Source of the DNA: an uncultured Roseburia sp.
Lineage (GTDB): Bacteria > Bacillota > Clostridia > Lachnospirales > Lachnospiraceae
Assembly: GCA_944380515.1 (NCBI GenBank)
Contig: CALWHT010000038.1
Span: 1-64,000, forward strand
DNA length: 64,000 nucleotides
Direction: 5' to 3'
Shown: one piece after another, positions 42,651-49,632 of the stretch
Position numbering within the stretch: the stretch's first letter is position 1
How the letters are laid out: each line of letters starts with the position of its first letter
The notes under the pieces: model-generated
The model's input: only the letters and a program-made list of their open reading frames with translations
Told to the model about the DNA's origin: nothing
The model's database searches: none
Position numbers and translations under genes: made by a program

Positions 42651-43523
42651 ATGAATATGATTGAAAATAAGACTTTTGACGAAGAACGCGCCCTATACGG
42701 CAGCAGAAATATCGTGGTGAAGGACTGTGCCTTTGACGGACCCGCCGACGGTGAAAGCGCCCTCAAGGAAAGTGCCGGTGTGGAGGCAGACCGCTGCTAT
42801 TTCAATCTGCGCTATCCGTTCTGGCATAACCACGGATTAAAGATACACGATTCGGACATGACGGAATTGTGCCGGGCGGCGCTGTGGTATTCCGATGACG
42901 TGGAAATCACCGATACCAGGCTCCACGGTATCAAAGCCCTGCGGGAATGCAGCCGGGTAAAAATGCACGGGTGCGATATTGTCTCTCCTGAGTTCGGCTG
43001 GTCGGTGCGGGGCATTGAGATGGAAGATTGTACTGCCGAGAGCGAATATTTTATGATGCGCTCCGATCATCTGCATTTTTGCAATGTCCGCATGAAGGGA
43101 AAATATTCCTTCCAGTACATTGAAGATTCGGTGTTTGAGAACTGTGTGTTCGACACCAAGGACGCATTTTGGCATGCCAGGAATGTGGTGGTGCGTGACA
43201 GCGTGGTAAAGGGAGAATATCTGGCTTGGTACTGTGAGAATGTTACGTTTGAGCGCTGCAAAATCATCGGCACGCAGCCGCTGTGCTACTGCAAAAATCT
43301 AAAGCTGATTGACTGCGAGATGCTTGATGCGGACTTTGCCTTTGAAAAATCCGAGGTTCAGGCCGTGATTACGACACCGGTGATCAGCATCAAGAATCCG
43401 AAATCCGGCCGTATCACGGTTCCCGCTGTAGACGAAATCATTCGCGACGATGCGGAATCGAAAGGCGAGATTATAGTGGGAGAGCAGCAGAAAACGAAAA
43501 AGGCGGGCAACGCCTGTGCGTAA
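42651..43523 (+). CDS. DUF3737-family beta-helix protein
   Basis: The 290-residue protein consists mostly of short repeated beta-strands, such as NIVVKDCAFDGPADGESAL, VEITDTRLHGIKAL and VVVRDSVVKGEYLAWYCENV. These give a right-handed beta-helix like that of pectate-lyase-type folds. The start MIENKTFDEERALYGSRNI marks DUF3737, which is common in gut Firmicutes and of unknown function. No signal peptide is present, so it should be cytosolic. It is controlled with the small helical protein, probably by the divergent LysR regulator. Confidence 0.88.
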   Translation: MNMIENKTFDEERALYGSRNIVVKDCAFDGPADGESALKESAGVEADRCYFNLRYPFWHNHGLKIHDSDMTELCRAALWYSDDVEITDTRLHGIKALRECSRVKMHGCDIVSPEFGWSVRGIEMEDCTAESEYFMMRSDHLHFCNVRMKGKYSFQYIEDSVFENCVFDTKDAFWHARNVVVRDSVVKGEYLAWYCENVTFERCKIIGTQPLCYCKNLKLIDCEMLDADFAFEKSEVQAVITTPVISIKNPKSGRITVPAVDEIIRDDAESKGEIIVGEQQKTKKAGNACA

Positions 43524-43583
43524 ACGGTGGAAATATCAAATGACGGGAGGGAGTGTCGGGCGGTCTTCTCAATTGTGATAAGG

Positions 43584-43617
43584 TAAAAAAACGGAAGTCC
43601 ATTCCATGGACTTCCGT
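43584..43617 (-). terminator. Terminator of the tRNA-Gly transcript
   Basis: On the minus strand ACGGAAGTCCAT pairs perfectly with ATGGACTTCCGT (12 bp, 3-base loop), followed by a run of T. It lies 6 bases after the tRNA. Confidence 0.92.
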
Positions 43618-43622
43618 AAGAG

Positions 43623-43695
43623 AGCGCGAGACGGGACTCGAACCCGCGGCCCCGACCTTGGCAAGGTCGTGCTCCACCAACTGAGCCACTCGCGC
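43623..43695 (-). tRNA. tRNA-Gly (anticodon GCC)
   Basis: The minus strand folds into a 73-base cloverleaf: acceptor GCGCGAG with CTCGCGC, D-arm GCTC-AGTTGGTGG-AGC, anticodon stem CGACC with GGTCG around TTGCCAA, and T-arm GCGGG-TTCGAGT-CCCGT. The anticodon GCC reads glycine codons GGC/GGT. The discriminator base is T (U), as usual for tRNA-Gly. CCA is not encoded. It has its own promoter and terminator. Confidence 0.97.
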
Positions 43696-43729
43696 AAATT
43701 AGCAGGTGCTTTTGCCAAGCACATTTGAT

Positions 43730-43758
43730 ATAATACTATGACAAAAAAGATTTGTCAA
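43730..43758 (-). promoter_or_regulatory. Promoter of tRNA-Gly
   Basis: On the minus strand TTGACA (43758-43753) and TATTAT (43735-43730) are 17 bp apart, a near-consensus promoter 35 bases before the mature tRNA. Confidence 0.82.
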
Positions 43759-43842
43759 CAGTTTTTTTAATTTCCCGGAAAAAACAGGTATGATATTTTT
43801 TCGGATTCATACAATATAATAATCAATACCTGGAGGCATAGG

Positions 43843-44292
43843 GTGAGCGCGAAGACTAAAATCGTGGTCCTTCATATGAAAGAACTGATTTATACGGCAA
43901 TATTTGTGGGGCTGGGGCTTGTATTGATTATTTTACTGCTCTTTATGTTTCTGCCGCGGCATGAGGAAGGAGAGTCCGTTCCTACGATGCGGTATGTGGC
44001 AGGAGTCTATACCTCGTCTGTCATGTTTAACAGTCATTCGGTGGATGTGCAGGTTATCGTGGATGAAAATCGTATCAATTCCATATCACTGGTAAATCTG
44101 GATGACACGGTAACAACGATGTACCCGTTGATGCAGCCGGCGCTTGAGAGTATCAGCGAACAGGTGATAAACAGCCAGTCGACGGAGGGAATTACATATA
44201 ACAGTGATAATCAGTATACTTCCATTGTATTGCTGAACGCGATTGAAAATGCGCTGGCAAAGGCGGAGGTCACGGGAGAGGAAGCGGAGTAA
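43843..44292 (+). CDS. Membrane-anchored FMN-binding-like domain protein
   Basis: The start is GTG at 43843 after TGGAGG. The 149-residue protein has a short basic N-terminus, one membrane helix (about residues 15-37), and an outside domain. The pattern VDVQVIVDENRINSISLVNLDD, then YPLMQPALESISEQVINSQS and a last helix SIVLLNAIENALAKA, follows the FMN-binding domain (RnfG/NqrC-like) fold. The flavin-attachment motif SGAT is replaced by TYNSDNQYTS, so covalent flavin binding is doubtful. It may bind another ligand. It stands alone with a terminator. Confidence 0.65.
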   Translation: MSAKTKIVVLHMKELIYTAIFVGLGLVLIILLLFMFLPRHEEGESVPTMRYVAGVYTSSVMFNSHSVDVQVIVDENRINSISLVNLDDTVTTMYPLMQPALESISEQVINSQSTEGITYNSDNQYTSIVLLNAIENALAKAEVTGEEAE

Positions 44293-44320
44293 ACGGAACA
44301 TAAGCTTTACACAAAAAGCA

Positions 44321-44362
44321 GAACCGGGGCTGCATAAGAAACTATGCGCCCCGGTTCGTTTT
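44321..44362. terminator. Bidirectional terminator
   Basis: AACCGGGGC (44322-44330) pairs with GCCCCGGTT (44348-44356), with a further inner GCATA-TATGC pairing. T-tracts flank it on both strands, serving the FMN-like gene and the convergent small membrane gene. Confidence 0.85.
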
Positions 44363-44370
44363 GTAATTTC

Positions 44371-44613
44371 CTATTCTTCTGTGTCTAAGGTATCCAGATA
44401 ATTGTTGATGGAGTCCAGATTTGCGTAAATGGTCTCTACCGGACGATTTCTCTCATAAATTCCGTAAGCGGAATATCCGGCCCATACAACGATAGCGGCG
44501 ACGATCACCCAGCCGCAGATAACGCAGAGCAGATGTATTCTTTTCTCCCTTGCCATGATTTGTTTGCGGTTTTCTTTTTCTTTTTTATAGCGGTCAACCT
44601 TTGCCTGACTCAT
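44371..44613 (-). CDS. Small membrane protein of unknown function
   Basis: The 80-residue product has a very basic N-terminus (VDRYKKEKENRKQI), a single membrane helix (about residues 28-52) and a short acidic outside tail. The layout is common among small clostridial membrane proteins, but I do not recognise the family. GGAGG precedes the ATG by 7 bases, which supports translation. It is convergent with the FMN-binding-like gene and divergent from folA. Confidence 0.7.
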   Translation of the reverse strand: MSQAKVDRYKKEKENRKQIMAREKRIHLLCVICGWVIVAAIVVWAGYSAYGIYERNRPVETIYANLDSINNYLDTLDTEE

Positions 44614-44709
44614 AATAATCCTCCATAATACGATTCATATACGTAACAGCTTTGCAAGAACTGTTATTAATATACCCCATCCGGGTCCAAAAAGCAATAG
44701 AAATGCACC

Positions 44710-44738
44710 TTGTCATTTCCGGGGAAATTGAGTAAAAT
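44710..44738 (+). promoter_or_regulatory. Promoter of folA
   Basis: TTGTCA (44710-44715) and TAAAAT (44733-44738) are 17 bp apart. Transcription would start near 44745, giving a leader of about 165 bases made of the hairpins described next. Confidence 0.6.
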
Positions 44739-44776
44739 GAATGTCTGGGCAATGAAAAAAGAGAGAAGGCATTAGC

Positions 44777-44898
44777 GTGAAAAATAAGCTTGATAGCTTA
44801 TTTTTCACACGGCTATTTGTGCCGGAGCGTCACAAATAAGCCCTGATGGCAGACGCAAATTGAAGATTTGCGTCGCCCCGTCGCGTAAAACGCTCCGG
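44777..44898 (+). promoter_or_regulatory. Highly folded leader of folA with possible pseudoknot
   Basis: Three hairpins follow one another. (A) A perfect 14-bp stem, GTGAAAAATAAGCT (44777-44790) with AGCTTATTTTTCAC (44795-44808). (B) GGCTATTTGTG (44811-44821) with CACAAATAAGCC (44831-44842), one bulged A. (C) GACGCAAAT (44852-44860) with ATTTGCGTC (44866-44874). The whole 9-base loop of B, CCGGAGCGT (44822-44830), is perfectly complementary to ACGCTCCGG (44890-44898), which lies next to the folA ribosome site. This allows a pseudoknot or alternative fold. It does not match the THF riboswitch consensus I know. An immobile repeat element is another explanation. Confidence 0.6.
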
Positions 44899-44911
44899 AA
44901 TGGAGATTATT

Positions 44912-45409
44912 ATGAATATGATTGTAGCAGTGGATGAAAACTGGGCAATCGGCAATAAAAATGAATTGCTGGTGCGGATTCCATCCGATCAGAAGTTTTT
45001 CCGTGAGTCGACGATGGGAAAGGTCGTTGTCATGGGCAGAAAAACGCTTGAGACTTTCCCGAACGGTCTGCCGCTTTCCGGGCGCCGCAATATTGTGCTG
45101 ACACATGACGCGGGATTTCAGGCTGCGGGAGCGCAGTCGGTTCACAGTGTGGAAGAATTGCGGGAGGAATTGCAAAAGTATCCGTCGGAGGATGTCTATA
45201 TTATCGGCGGGGCGTCGGTTTACCGCCAGCTTTTGGATGCGTGCGATACCGTCTATGTGACGAAAATCGATTTTTCCTATGATGCGGACGCCTGGTTTCC
45301 GAATCTCGATGAGCTGCCGGAATGGACGCAGGTCTATTGCAGTGAGGAACAGACCTATTTTGATTTGGAATATTATTTCTGCCGATACGAGAGAAAAAAG
45401 GAATTATAA
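44912..45409 (+). CDS. folA: Dihydrofolate reductase
   Basis: FolA reduces dihydrofolate to tetrahydrofolate with NADPH. The start is placed at ATG 44912, preceded by TGGAGAT; an ATG 12 bases earlier lies within that ribosome site. The 165-residue protein has the typical N-terminus MIVAVDENWAIGNKNELLVRIPSD, the GRKTLETFP motif and IIGGASVYRQLL. Length is normal. It is followed without any gap by an AEC-transporter gene, and its leader is strongly structured. THF made here would feed purN and glycine or methionine reactions. Confidence 0.95.
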   Translation: MNMIVAVDENWAIGNKNELLVRIPSDQKFFRESTMGKVVVMGRKTLETFPNGLPLSGRRNIVLTHDAGFQAAGAQSVHSVEELREELQKYPSEDVYIIGGASVYRQLLDACDTVYVTKIDFSYDADAWFPNLDELPEWTQVYCSEEQTYFDLEYYFCRYERKKEL

Positions 45410-46363
45410 ATGGAAAATTTTATTTTCAGTATCAATGTAACATTTCCGATATTTCTTGTGATGGTCATTGGCTATATCTTAAAACAAATCGGAATGCTCA
45501 ACGATAATTTTGTCACGGTGGCGAATCGGTTTAACTTTAAAGTCACGCTGCCGTTTATGCTGTTTCGGGATATTTCCGGTGTCGATATCCGCGCCGTGTT
45601 TGATTTGGAATATGTGCTGTTCTGCGCTGTCGTCAGTACGCTGTGCTTCTGGCTGATCTGGGGCGGCACGAAGCTGTTTTTAAAGGAAAAAAGCATGAGG
45701 GGAGCCTTTGTGCAGGCGTCCTTCCGCAGCAGCGCGGCGGTTATGGGGCTGGCATTTATCGAAAATATCTATGGCTCGTCCGCCATGGGACCGTTGATGA
45801 TTATCGGCGCGGTGCCGCTCTATAATATTTTTTCCGTCATTGTTCTGACCTTTGAAGGGGAGGACGGGGAAGGAGAGAGCGGGAAGCAAAAAATAAAGGA
45901 GGCGTGTCTGGGCATTGCGAAGAATCCGATTATTCTGGGGATTCTGGCGGGGCTTGCCACAGCGCTCTTAGGCATTGAGTTTCCGACTGTGATAAACAAG
46001 ACGGTAAACAGCGTGGCGCAGATGGCGACGCCGCTGGCGCTGATTACCATCGGGGCCGGTTTCGAGGGCAGAAAAGCGCTCGCAAAAATCAAACCGACCA
46101 TTGCGGCCTCTCTGATTAAGCTTGTCATACAGCCGCTTATTTTTCTTCCCGCGGCGGCGTGGCTCGGTTTTACGGGTGAGAAGATGATAGCTATTTTAAT
46201 TATGCTCGCGTCACCGACTACGCCAAGCTGTTATATTATGGCAAAAAGCATGAAAAACGACGGTGTGCTGACGGCGAGCGTCGTCGTGACAACGACTCTT
46301 TTGGCGGCATTTACGCTGACCGGGTGGATATTTATCTTAAAATCGCTGGGGTATCTTGGATAA
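45410..46363 (+). CDS. AEC-family transporter
   Basis: The 317-residue membrane protein has about ten helices in two halves, with a cytoplasmic loop around GEDGEGESGKQK. The start FPIFLVMVIGYILKQIGMLND and the late LASPTTPSCYIMAKSM motif are typical of the auxin efflux carrier family, whose bacterial members move organic acids such as malate. The substrate cannot be read from sequence. Its ATG abuts the folA stop codon, so the two are translationally coupled. Confidence 0.88.
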   Translation: MENFIFSINVTFPIFLVMVIGYILKQIGMLNDNFVTVANRFNFKVTLPFMLFRDISGVDIRAVFDLEYVLFCAVVSTLCFWLIWGGTKLFLKEKSMRGAFVQASFRSSAAVMGLAFIENIYGSSAMGPLMIIGAVPLYNIFSVIVLTFEGEDGEGESGKQKIKEACLGIAKNPIILGILAGLATALLGIEFPTVINKTVNSVAQMATPLALITIGAGFEGRKALAKIKPTIAASLIKLVIQPLIFLPAAAWLGFTGEKMIAILIMLASPTTPSCYIMAKSMKNDGVLTASVVVTTTLLAAFTLTGWIFILKSLGYLG

Positions 46364-46373
46364 ATAAAATCAG

Positions 46374-46402
46374 TTGCATTTCCCCGAAATATAGTCTATA
46401 GT
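46374..46402 (+). promoter_or_regulatory. Promoter of ilvB
   Basis: TTGCAT (46374-46379) and TATAGT (46397-46402) are 17 bp apart. The leader is only about 40 bases, so there is no room for a T-box like those of proS and ileS. Confidence 0.6.
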
Positions 46403-46450
46403 TTTTTGAAAGATACGTGTAGAGGGAATCTTGATTCATAGGAGGACGAT

Positions 46451-48172
46451 ATGGATATTACAGGTAGAAAATTATTTGTAAAAGCGTTGCAGGAAGAAGG
46501 CGTAGATACCGTATTCGGTTATCCTGGCGGTACGGTCACCGACCTGTTTGACGAATTATATAAGCAGGAAGGGATTGAAGTCGTCCTCCCGAGACATGAG
46601 CAGGGATTAATCCATGAGGCGGAAGGCTATGCGAGATCCACGGGAAAGGTGGGCGTATGTCTGGTAACCAGCGGACCGGGAGCGACCAACATCATTACCG
46701 GGCTTGCGGACGCGCATTATGACAGTATCCCGCTTGTCTGCTTTACGGGACAGGTGCCGCTGTCTTTAATTGGAAATGACGCGTTTCAGGAAGTAGACAT
46801 TGTCGGCATGACAAGAAGCGTTACGAAATACGGGGTTACGGTGCGCAGACGCGAGGATTTGGGGCGCATCATTAAGATGGCATTTTACATTGCCTCCACG
46901 GGAAAGCCCGGACCGGTATTGATCGATATTCCGAAGGATATTCAGACGACTTCTGGACCGGCAGAGTATCCGTCCAATGTGCAGATACGGGGCTATAAGC
47001 CCAATGAAAGCGTACATATCGGACAGCTCAAAAAAGCTTATAAGCTCCTGCGTTCCGCGCAGAAGCCGCTTATCCTGGCAGGCGGAGGGATCAATATCGC
47101 AGGGGCCAATGATAAGCTGGTTGCGTTTGTGGAAAAAACACAGGTTCCGGTTGTCACGACGATTATGGGAAAGGGGGCCATTCCTACCAGCCATCCGCTT
47201 TATGTCGGCAACAGCGGAATGCACGGAAAATATGCCGCGAATATGGCGGTGAGCCGCTGCGATGTGCTTTTTTCCATCGGAACGAGGTTTAACGACCGGA
47301 TTACGGGTGATCTGAACGAATTTGCACCGCGGGCAAAAATCGTACATATTGATGTAGATACCGCGTCCATATCGAGAAACGTCGTAGTGGATGTTCCTGT
47401 GGTTTCCGACGCAAACCTTGCGCTGGAAAAGCTGCTGGAGTGGGCTGAAACGAAGGACACCGAAGCGTGGCAGAAGGAGATTGCCGCATGGGACAGCGAA
47501 AATCCGCTTGAGATGCGCAGAGACGGCGGGATGACGCCGCAGATGATTTTTGAGCAAATCAATAAGACCTTCAGTGAAGCGATTTACGTGACGGATGTCG
47601 GGCAGCATCAGATGTGGGCGACGCAGTATCTGGAATTGGATTCCTGGCATCAGCTTATTACCTCGGGCGGTCTCGGTACGATGGGCTTTGGACTTCCGGC
47701 AGCCATCGGGGCGAAAATCGGCAATCCGGATAAGGAAGTGGTATGTATCACGGGCGACGGCGGTCTCCAGATGAATATTCAGGAGATGGCGACGGCGGTT
47801 ACACAGGGAGCGCCGGTGATTATCTGTCTGCTGAATAATTATTATCTCGGTATGGTGCGGCAGATGCAGCAGCTCTTTTACGGAAAGCGCTATGAGGCGA
47901 CCTGCCTGCGCAGAAGAAAAAGCTGTCCGCCCAACTGCAAGGGACCGAACCCGGCATGTCCGCCATATTCTCCCGATTTTATTGCGCTGGCCGAAAGCTA
48001 TGGCGCGCATGGAATCCGGGTGGAAAAGCAGGAAGACATCCGTTCGGCGCTTGAGCAGGCAAGAACTTATAAGGACGCGCCGACCATCATTGAATTTATG
48101 ATTTCCACCGACGAAATCGTGCTTCCGATGGTAAAGGGCGGCAACCCCATGAGCGAAATGATATTGAAATAA
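46451..48172 (+). CDS. ilvB: Acetolactate synthase, large subunit
   Basis: IlvB joins two pyruvates, or pyruvate with 2-oxobutyrate, in valine/leucine/isoleucine synthesis, using thiamine diphosphate. The 573-residue protein has the N-terminal catalytic Glu region RHEQGLIHEAEGYAR, FAD/central domain and the ThDP motif GDGGLQMNIQEMATAVTQG. Near residue 490 there is a Cys-rich insertion (TCLRRRKSCPPNCKGPNPAC) before YSPDFIALAESYG. I recall similar insertions in other clostridial IlvB proteins, so it may be clade-specific. AGGAGG precedes the ATG. ilvN follows after a repeat-rich spacer. Confidence 0.95.
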   Translation: MDITGRKLFVKALQEEGVDTVFGYPGGTVTDLFDELYKQEGIEVVLPRHEQGLIHEAEGYARSTGKVGVCLVTSGPGATNIITGLADAHYDSIPLVCFTGQVPLSLIGNDAFQEVDIVGMTRSVTKYGVTVRRREDLGRIIKMAFYIASTGKPGPVLIDIPKDIQTTSGPAEYPSNVQIRGYKPNESVHIGQLKKAYKLLRSAQKPLILAGGGINIAGANDKLVAFVEKTQVPVVTTIMGKGAIPTSHPLYVGNSGMHGKYAANMAVSRCDVLFSIGTRFNDRITGDLNEFAPRAKIVHIDVDTASISRNVVVDVPVVSDANLALEKLLEWAETKDTEAWQKEIAAWDSENPLEMRRDGGMTPQMIFEQINKTFSEAIYVTDVGQHQMWATQYLELDSWHQLITSGGLGTMGFGLPAAIGAKIGNPDKEVVCITGDGGLQMNIQEMATAVTQGAPVIICLLNNYYLGMVRQMQQLFYGKRYEATCLRRRKSCPPNCKGPNPACPPYSPDFIALAESYGAHGIRVEKQEDIRSALEQARTYKDAPTIIEFMISTDEIVLPMVKGGNPMSEMILK

Positions 48173-48188
48173 GTGAGAACTGCCTGAG

Positions 48189-48239
48189 GAAATACACAGC
48201 GTTCCCGCAGGCTTGTCTGCAGGGGATGCTGTGTATTTC
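48189..48239 (+). repeat. Long hairpin between ilvB and ilvN
   Basis: GAAATACACAGC (48189-48200) pairs perfectly with GCTGTGTATTTC (48228-48239), and the interior adds CCCGCAG-CTGCAGGGG pairings. No T-run follows, so it is not a normal terminator; it may stabilise the ilvB end of the message or mark a processing site. Confidence 0.6.
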
Positions 48240-48240
48240 A

Positions 48241-48375
48241 GAGGGTGGGGCGAACGCCCCAAGCGAGACGGAGCGAAGCGTAGTCGAGCGTGCAGTTCGA
48301 ACGAGTGTTGCGAGGGTGGGGCGAACGCCCCAGGCGAGACGGAGCGAAGCGGAGCCTGGCGAGCAGTTCGAACGG
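48241..48375. repeat. Two tandem GC-rich palindromic repeats
   Basis: Two units of about 64 bases, starting at 48241 and 48312 (period 71), share GAGGGTGGGGCGAACGCCCC, GCGAGACGGAGCGAAGCG and GCAGTTCGAACG. Each contains short inverted repeats (GGGGCG-AA-CGCCCC). They lie in the spacer between ilvB and ilvN and end 26 bases before ilvN. They look like copies of a dispersed intergenic palindromic element; no other copy was found in this window. Confidence 0.75.
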
Positions 48376-48401
48376 CAGGAAAACGCGGAGAGGAGACAGC
48401 C

Positions 48402-48899
48402 ATGAAAAACAGATGGATTGCATTATATGTAGAGAATCAGGTTGGTGTTCTGGCAAAGGTTTCGGGACTTTTTTCCGGGAAGTCCTACAACCTCCAGAGC
48501 CTTACGGTCGGAACGACGGAGGACGAGACAATTTCCAGAATGACAATCTGTGTGACGAGTGACGATATTACCTTCGAGCAGATCAAAAAGCAGTTAAACC
48601 GCATGGTCGAGGTGATTAAGGTCATTGATCTGACCGATGTGCCGATACATATGAAAGAGATTTTATTTGCAAAGGTTTTGCAGATCAGCGCGGCGGAGAA
48701 GCTTGAGGTTTTCCAGATTGCGCAGGTATTTCACGTAGAGGTGGCAGATATCGGAAATGACAGCGTACTTTTGGAGTGCAAGCTCACAGAGCGGCGCAAC
48801 AATGAGTTGATCGCTCTTTTGAAATCCAAATTCCGGCGGGTTGAGGTGGTGCGCGGAGGCTCGGTAGCCATTGAATCCATCAGCACCTCCTGCCGTTAA
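48402..48899 (+). CDS. ilvN: Acetolactate synthase, small (regulatory) subunit
   Basis: The 165-residue protein is the ACT-domain regulatory subunit that gives valine feedback control to IlvB. It begins with RWIALYVENQVGVLAKVSGLFS, typical of the ACT domain, and continues with NLQSLTVGTTED and a C-terminal dimerisation domain. The frame is open upstream through the repeats, but that part is low-complexity and the start at 48402, preceded by GGAG, gives the family's normal length. It follows ilvB after 230 bases of repeats and is likely on the same message. Confidence 0.95.
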   Translation: MKNRWIALYVENQVGVLAKVSGLFSGKSYNLQSLTVGTTEDETISRMTICVTSDDITFEQIKKQLNRMVEVIKVIDLTDVPIHMKEILFAKVLQISAAEKLEVFQIAQVFHVEVADIGNDSVLLECKLTERRNNELIALLKSKFRRVEVVRGGSVAIESISTSCR

Positions 48900-48923
48900 A
48901 ACCGGGTAAGGAGGACAATGGGG

Positions 48924-49550
48924 ATGACGGTGCGGGAAAAAATGCACAGTGGGGAGCTGTATTTGCCGAACGATGAAAGTATTGTGCCGGAGCAGCTTGC
49001 GTGTCTGGATAAATTGTATGATTTTAACCGGACGCGTCCGACAGAGGGCGAAAAGCGGGAGAAAATGCTCCGGGAAATGTTTGCGGAAATCGGCGAAGGC
49101 TGTTATATAGAGCCTCCCTTCCACGCAAATTGGGGCGGAAAGCACGTGCATTTCGGAAAAGGAATATATGCCAATTTTAATCTGACCCTGGTGGATGACA
49201 CGCATATCTATATCGGTGATTACACCATGATAGGCCCGAATGTGACGATAGCATCGGCGGGACATCCGATAGAACCGGGACTCAGGAGAATGGGGTATCA
49301 GTATAATATGCCGGTTCATATCGGGAAAAATTGCTGGATAGGAGCGGGCGTCATTATCGTCCCCGGCATTACGATAGGGGACAATGTGGTCATCGGCGCC
49401 GGAAGCGTTGTGACAAAGGATATTCCCTCCGATGTGCTGGCGGTGGGCAGTCCGTGCAGGGTGTTAAGAGCGGTATCGGAACACGATGCGGAGTTTTATT
49501 TTAAGGATTTAAAAATTCCGGAAGAATTGCGTGAATACGTGGAAAAATAA
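48924..49550 (+). CDS. Sugar O-acetyltransferase (maltose/galactoside type)
   Basis: The start is ATG 48924, nine bases after AAGGAGG; an earlier ATG at 48918 is too close to that site. The 208-residue protein starts with the maltose-acetyltransferase-type helical cap (TVREKMHSGELYLPNDE), then a left-handed beta-helix of hexapeptide repeats (VTIASAGHPIEP with the catalytic His, and GAGVIIVPGITIGDNVVIGAGSV in part). It transfers acetyl from acetyl-CoA to a sugar hydroxyl. It lies after ilvN, with a 24-base gap, and ends at a terminator. Confidence 0.92.
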   Translation: MTVREKMHSGELYLPNDESIVPEQLACLDKLYDFNRTRPTEGEKREKMLREMFAEIGEGCYIEPPFHANWGGKHVHFGKGIYANFNLTLVDDTHIYIGDYTMIGPNVTIASAGHPIEPGLRRMGYQYNMPVHIGKNCWIGAGVIIVPGITIGDNVVIGAGSVVTKDIPSDVLAVGSPCRVLRAVSEHDAEFYFKDLKIPEELREYVEK

Positions 49551-49580
49551 ACAGAAGCGTGAGCCGTAAGGCGCACATAC

Positions 49581-49621
49581 AAAAAGCGCGCGGAAGCCGA
49601 TACGGTTTCCGCGCACTTTTG
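49581..49621. terminator. Bidirectional terminator
   Basis: GCGCGGAAGCC (49588-49598) pairs with GGTTTCCGCGC (49604-49614, one wobble) around GATAC, flanked by AAAAA and CTTTT. It separates the acetyltransferase from the convergent membrane-protein gene. Confidence 0.85.
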
Positions 49622-49632
49622 TGCCGCAAACA

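Noticed and set aside
44745..44911. A tetrahydrofolate riboswitch upstream of folA
   Set aside because: I looked for the known THF consensus because of the gene. The hairpins do not match it in sequence or order, so the leader is reported only as an unnamed structure.
46403..46450. A T-box or leucine/valine attenuator before ilvB
   Set aside because: The leader after the likely start is only about 40 bases, with no T-box sequence, leader peptide or terminator.
48213..48401. An N-terminal extension of ilvN
   Set aside because: The 63 extra codons translate the palindromic repeats into an Arg/Glu-rich stretch unlike ACT-domain proteins; the start at 48402 has a ribosome site and gives normal length.
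46766..48403. A 545-codon open frame antisense to ilvB
   Set aside because: It mirrors the ilvB coding frame, starts and ends within ilvB and its repeat region, has no ribosome site and gives a low-complexity Arg/His-rich protein. It is a by-product of codon bias on the true gene.
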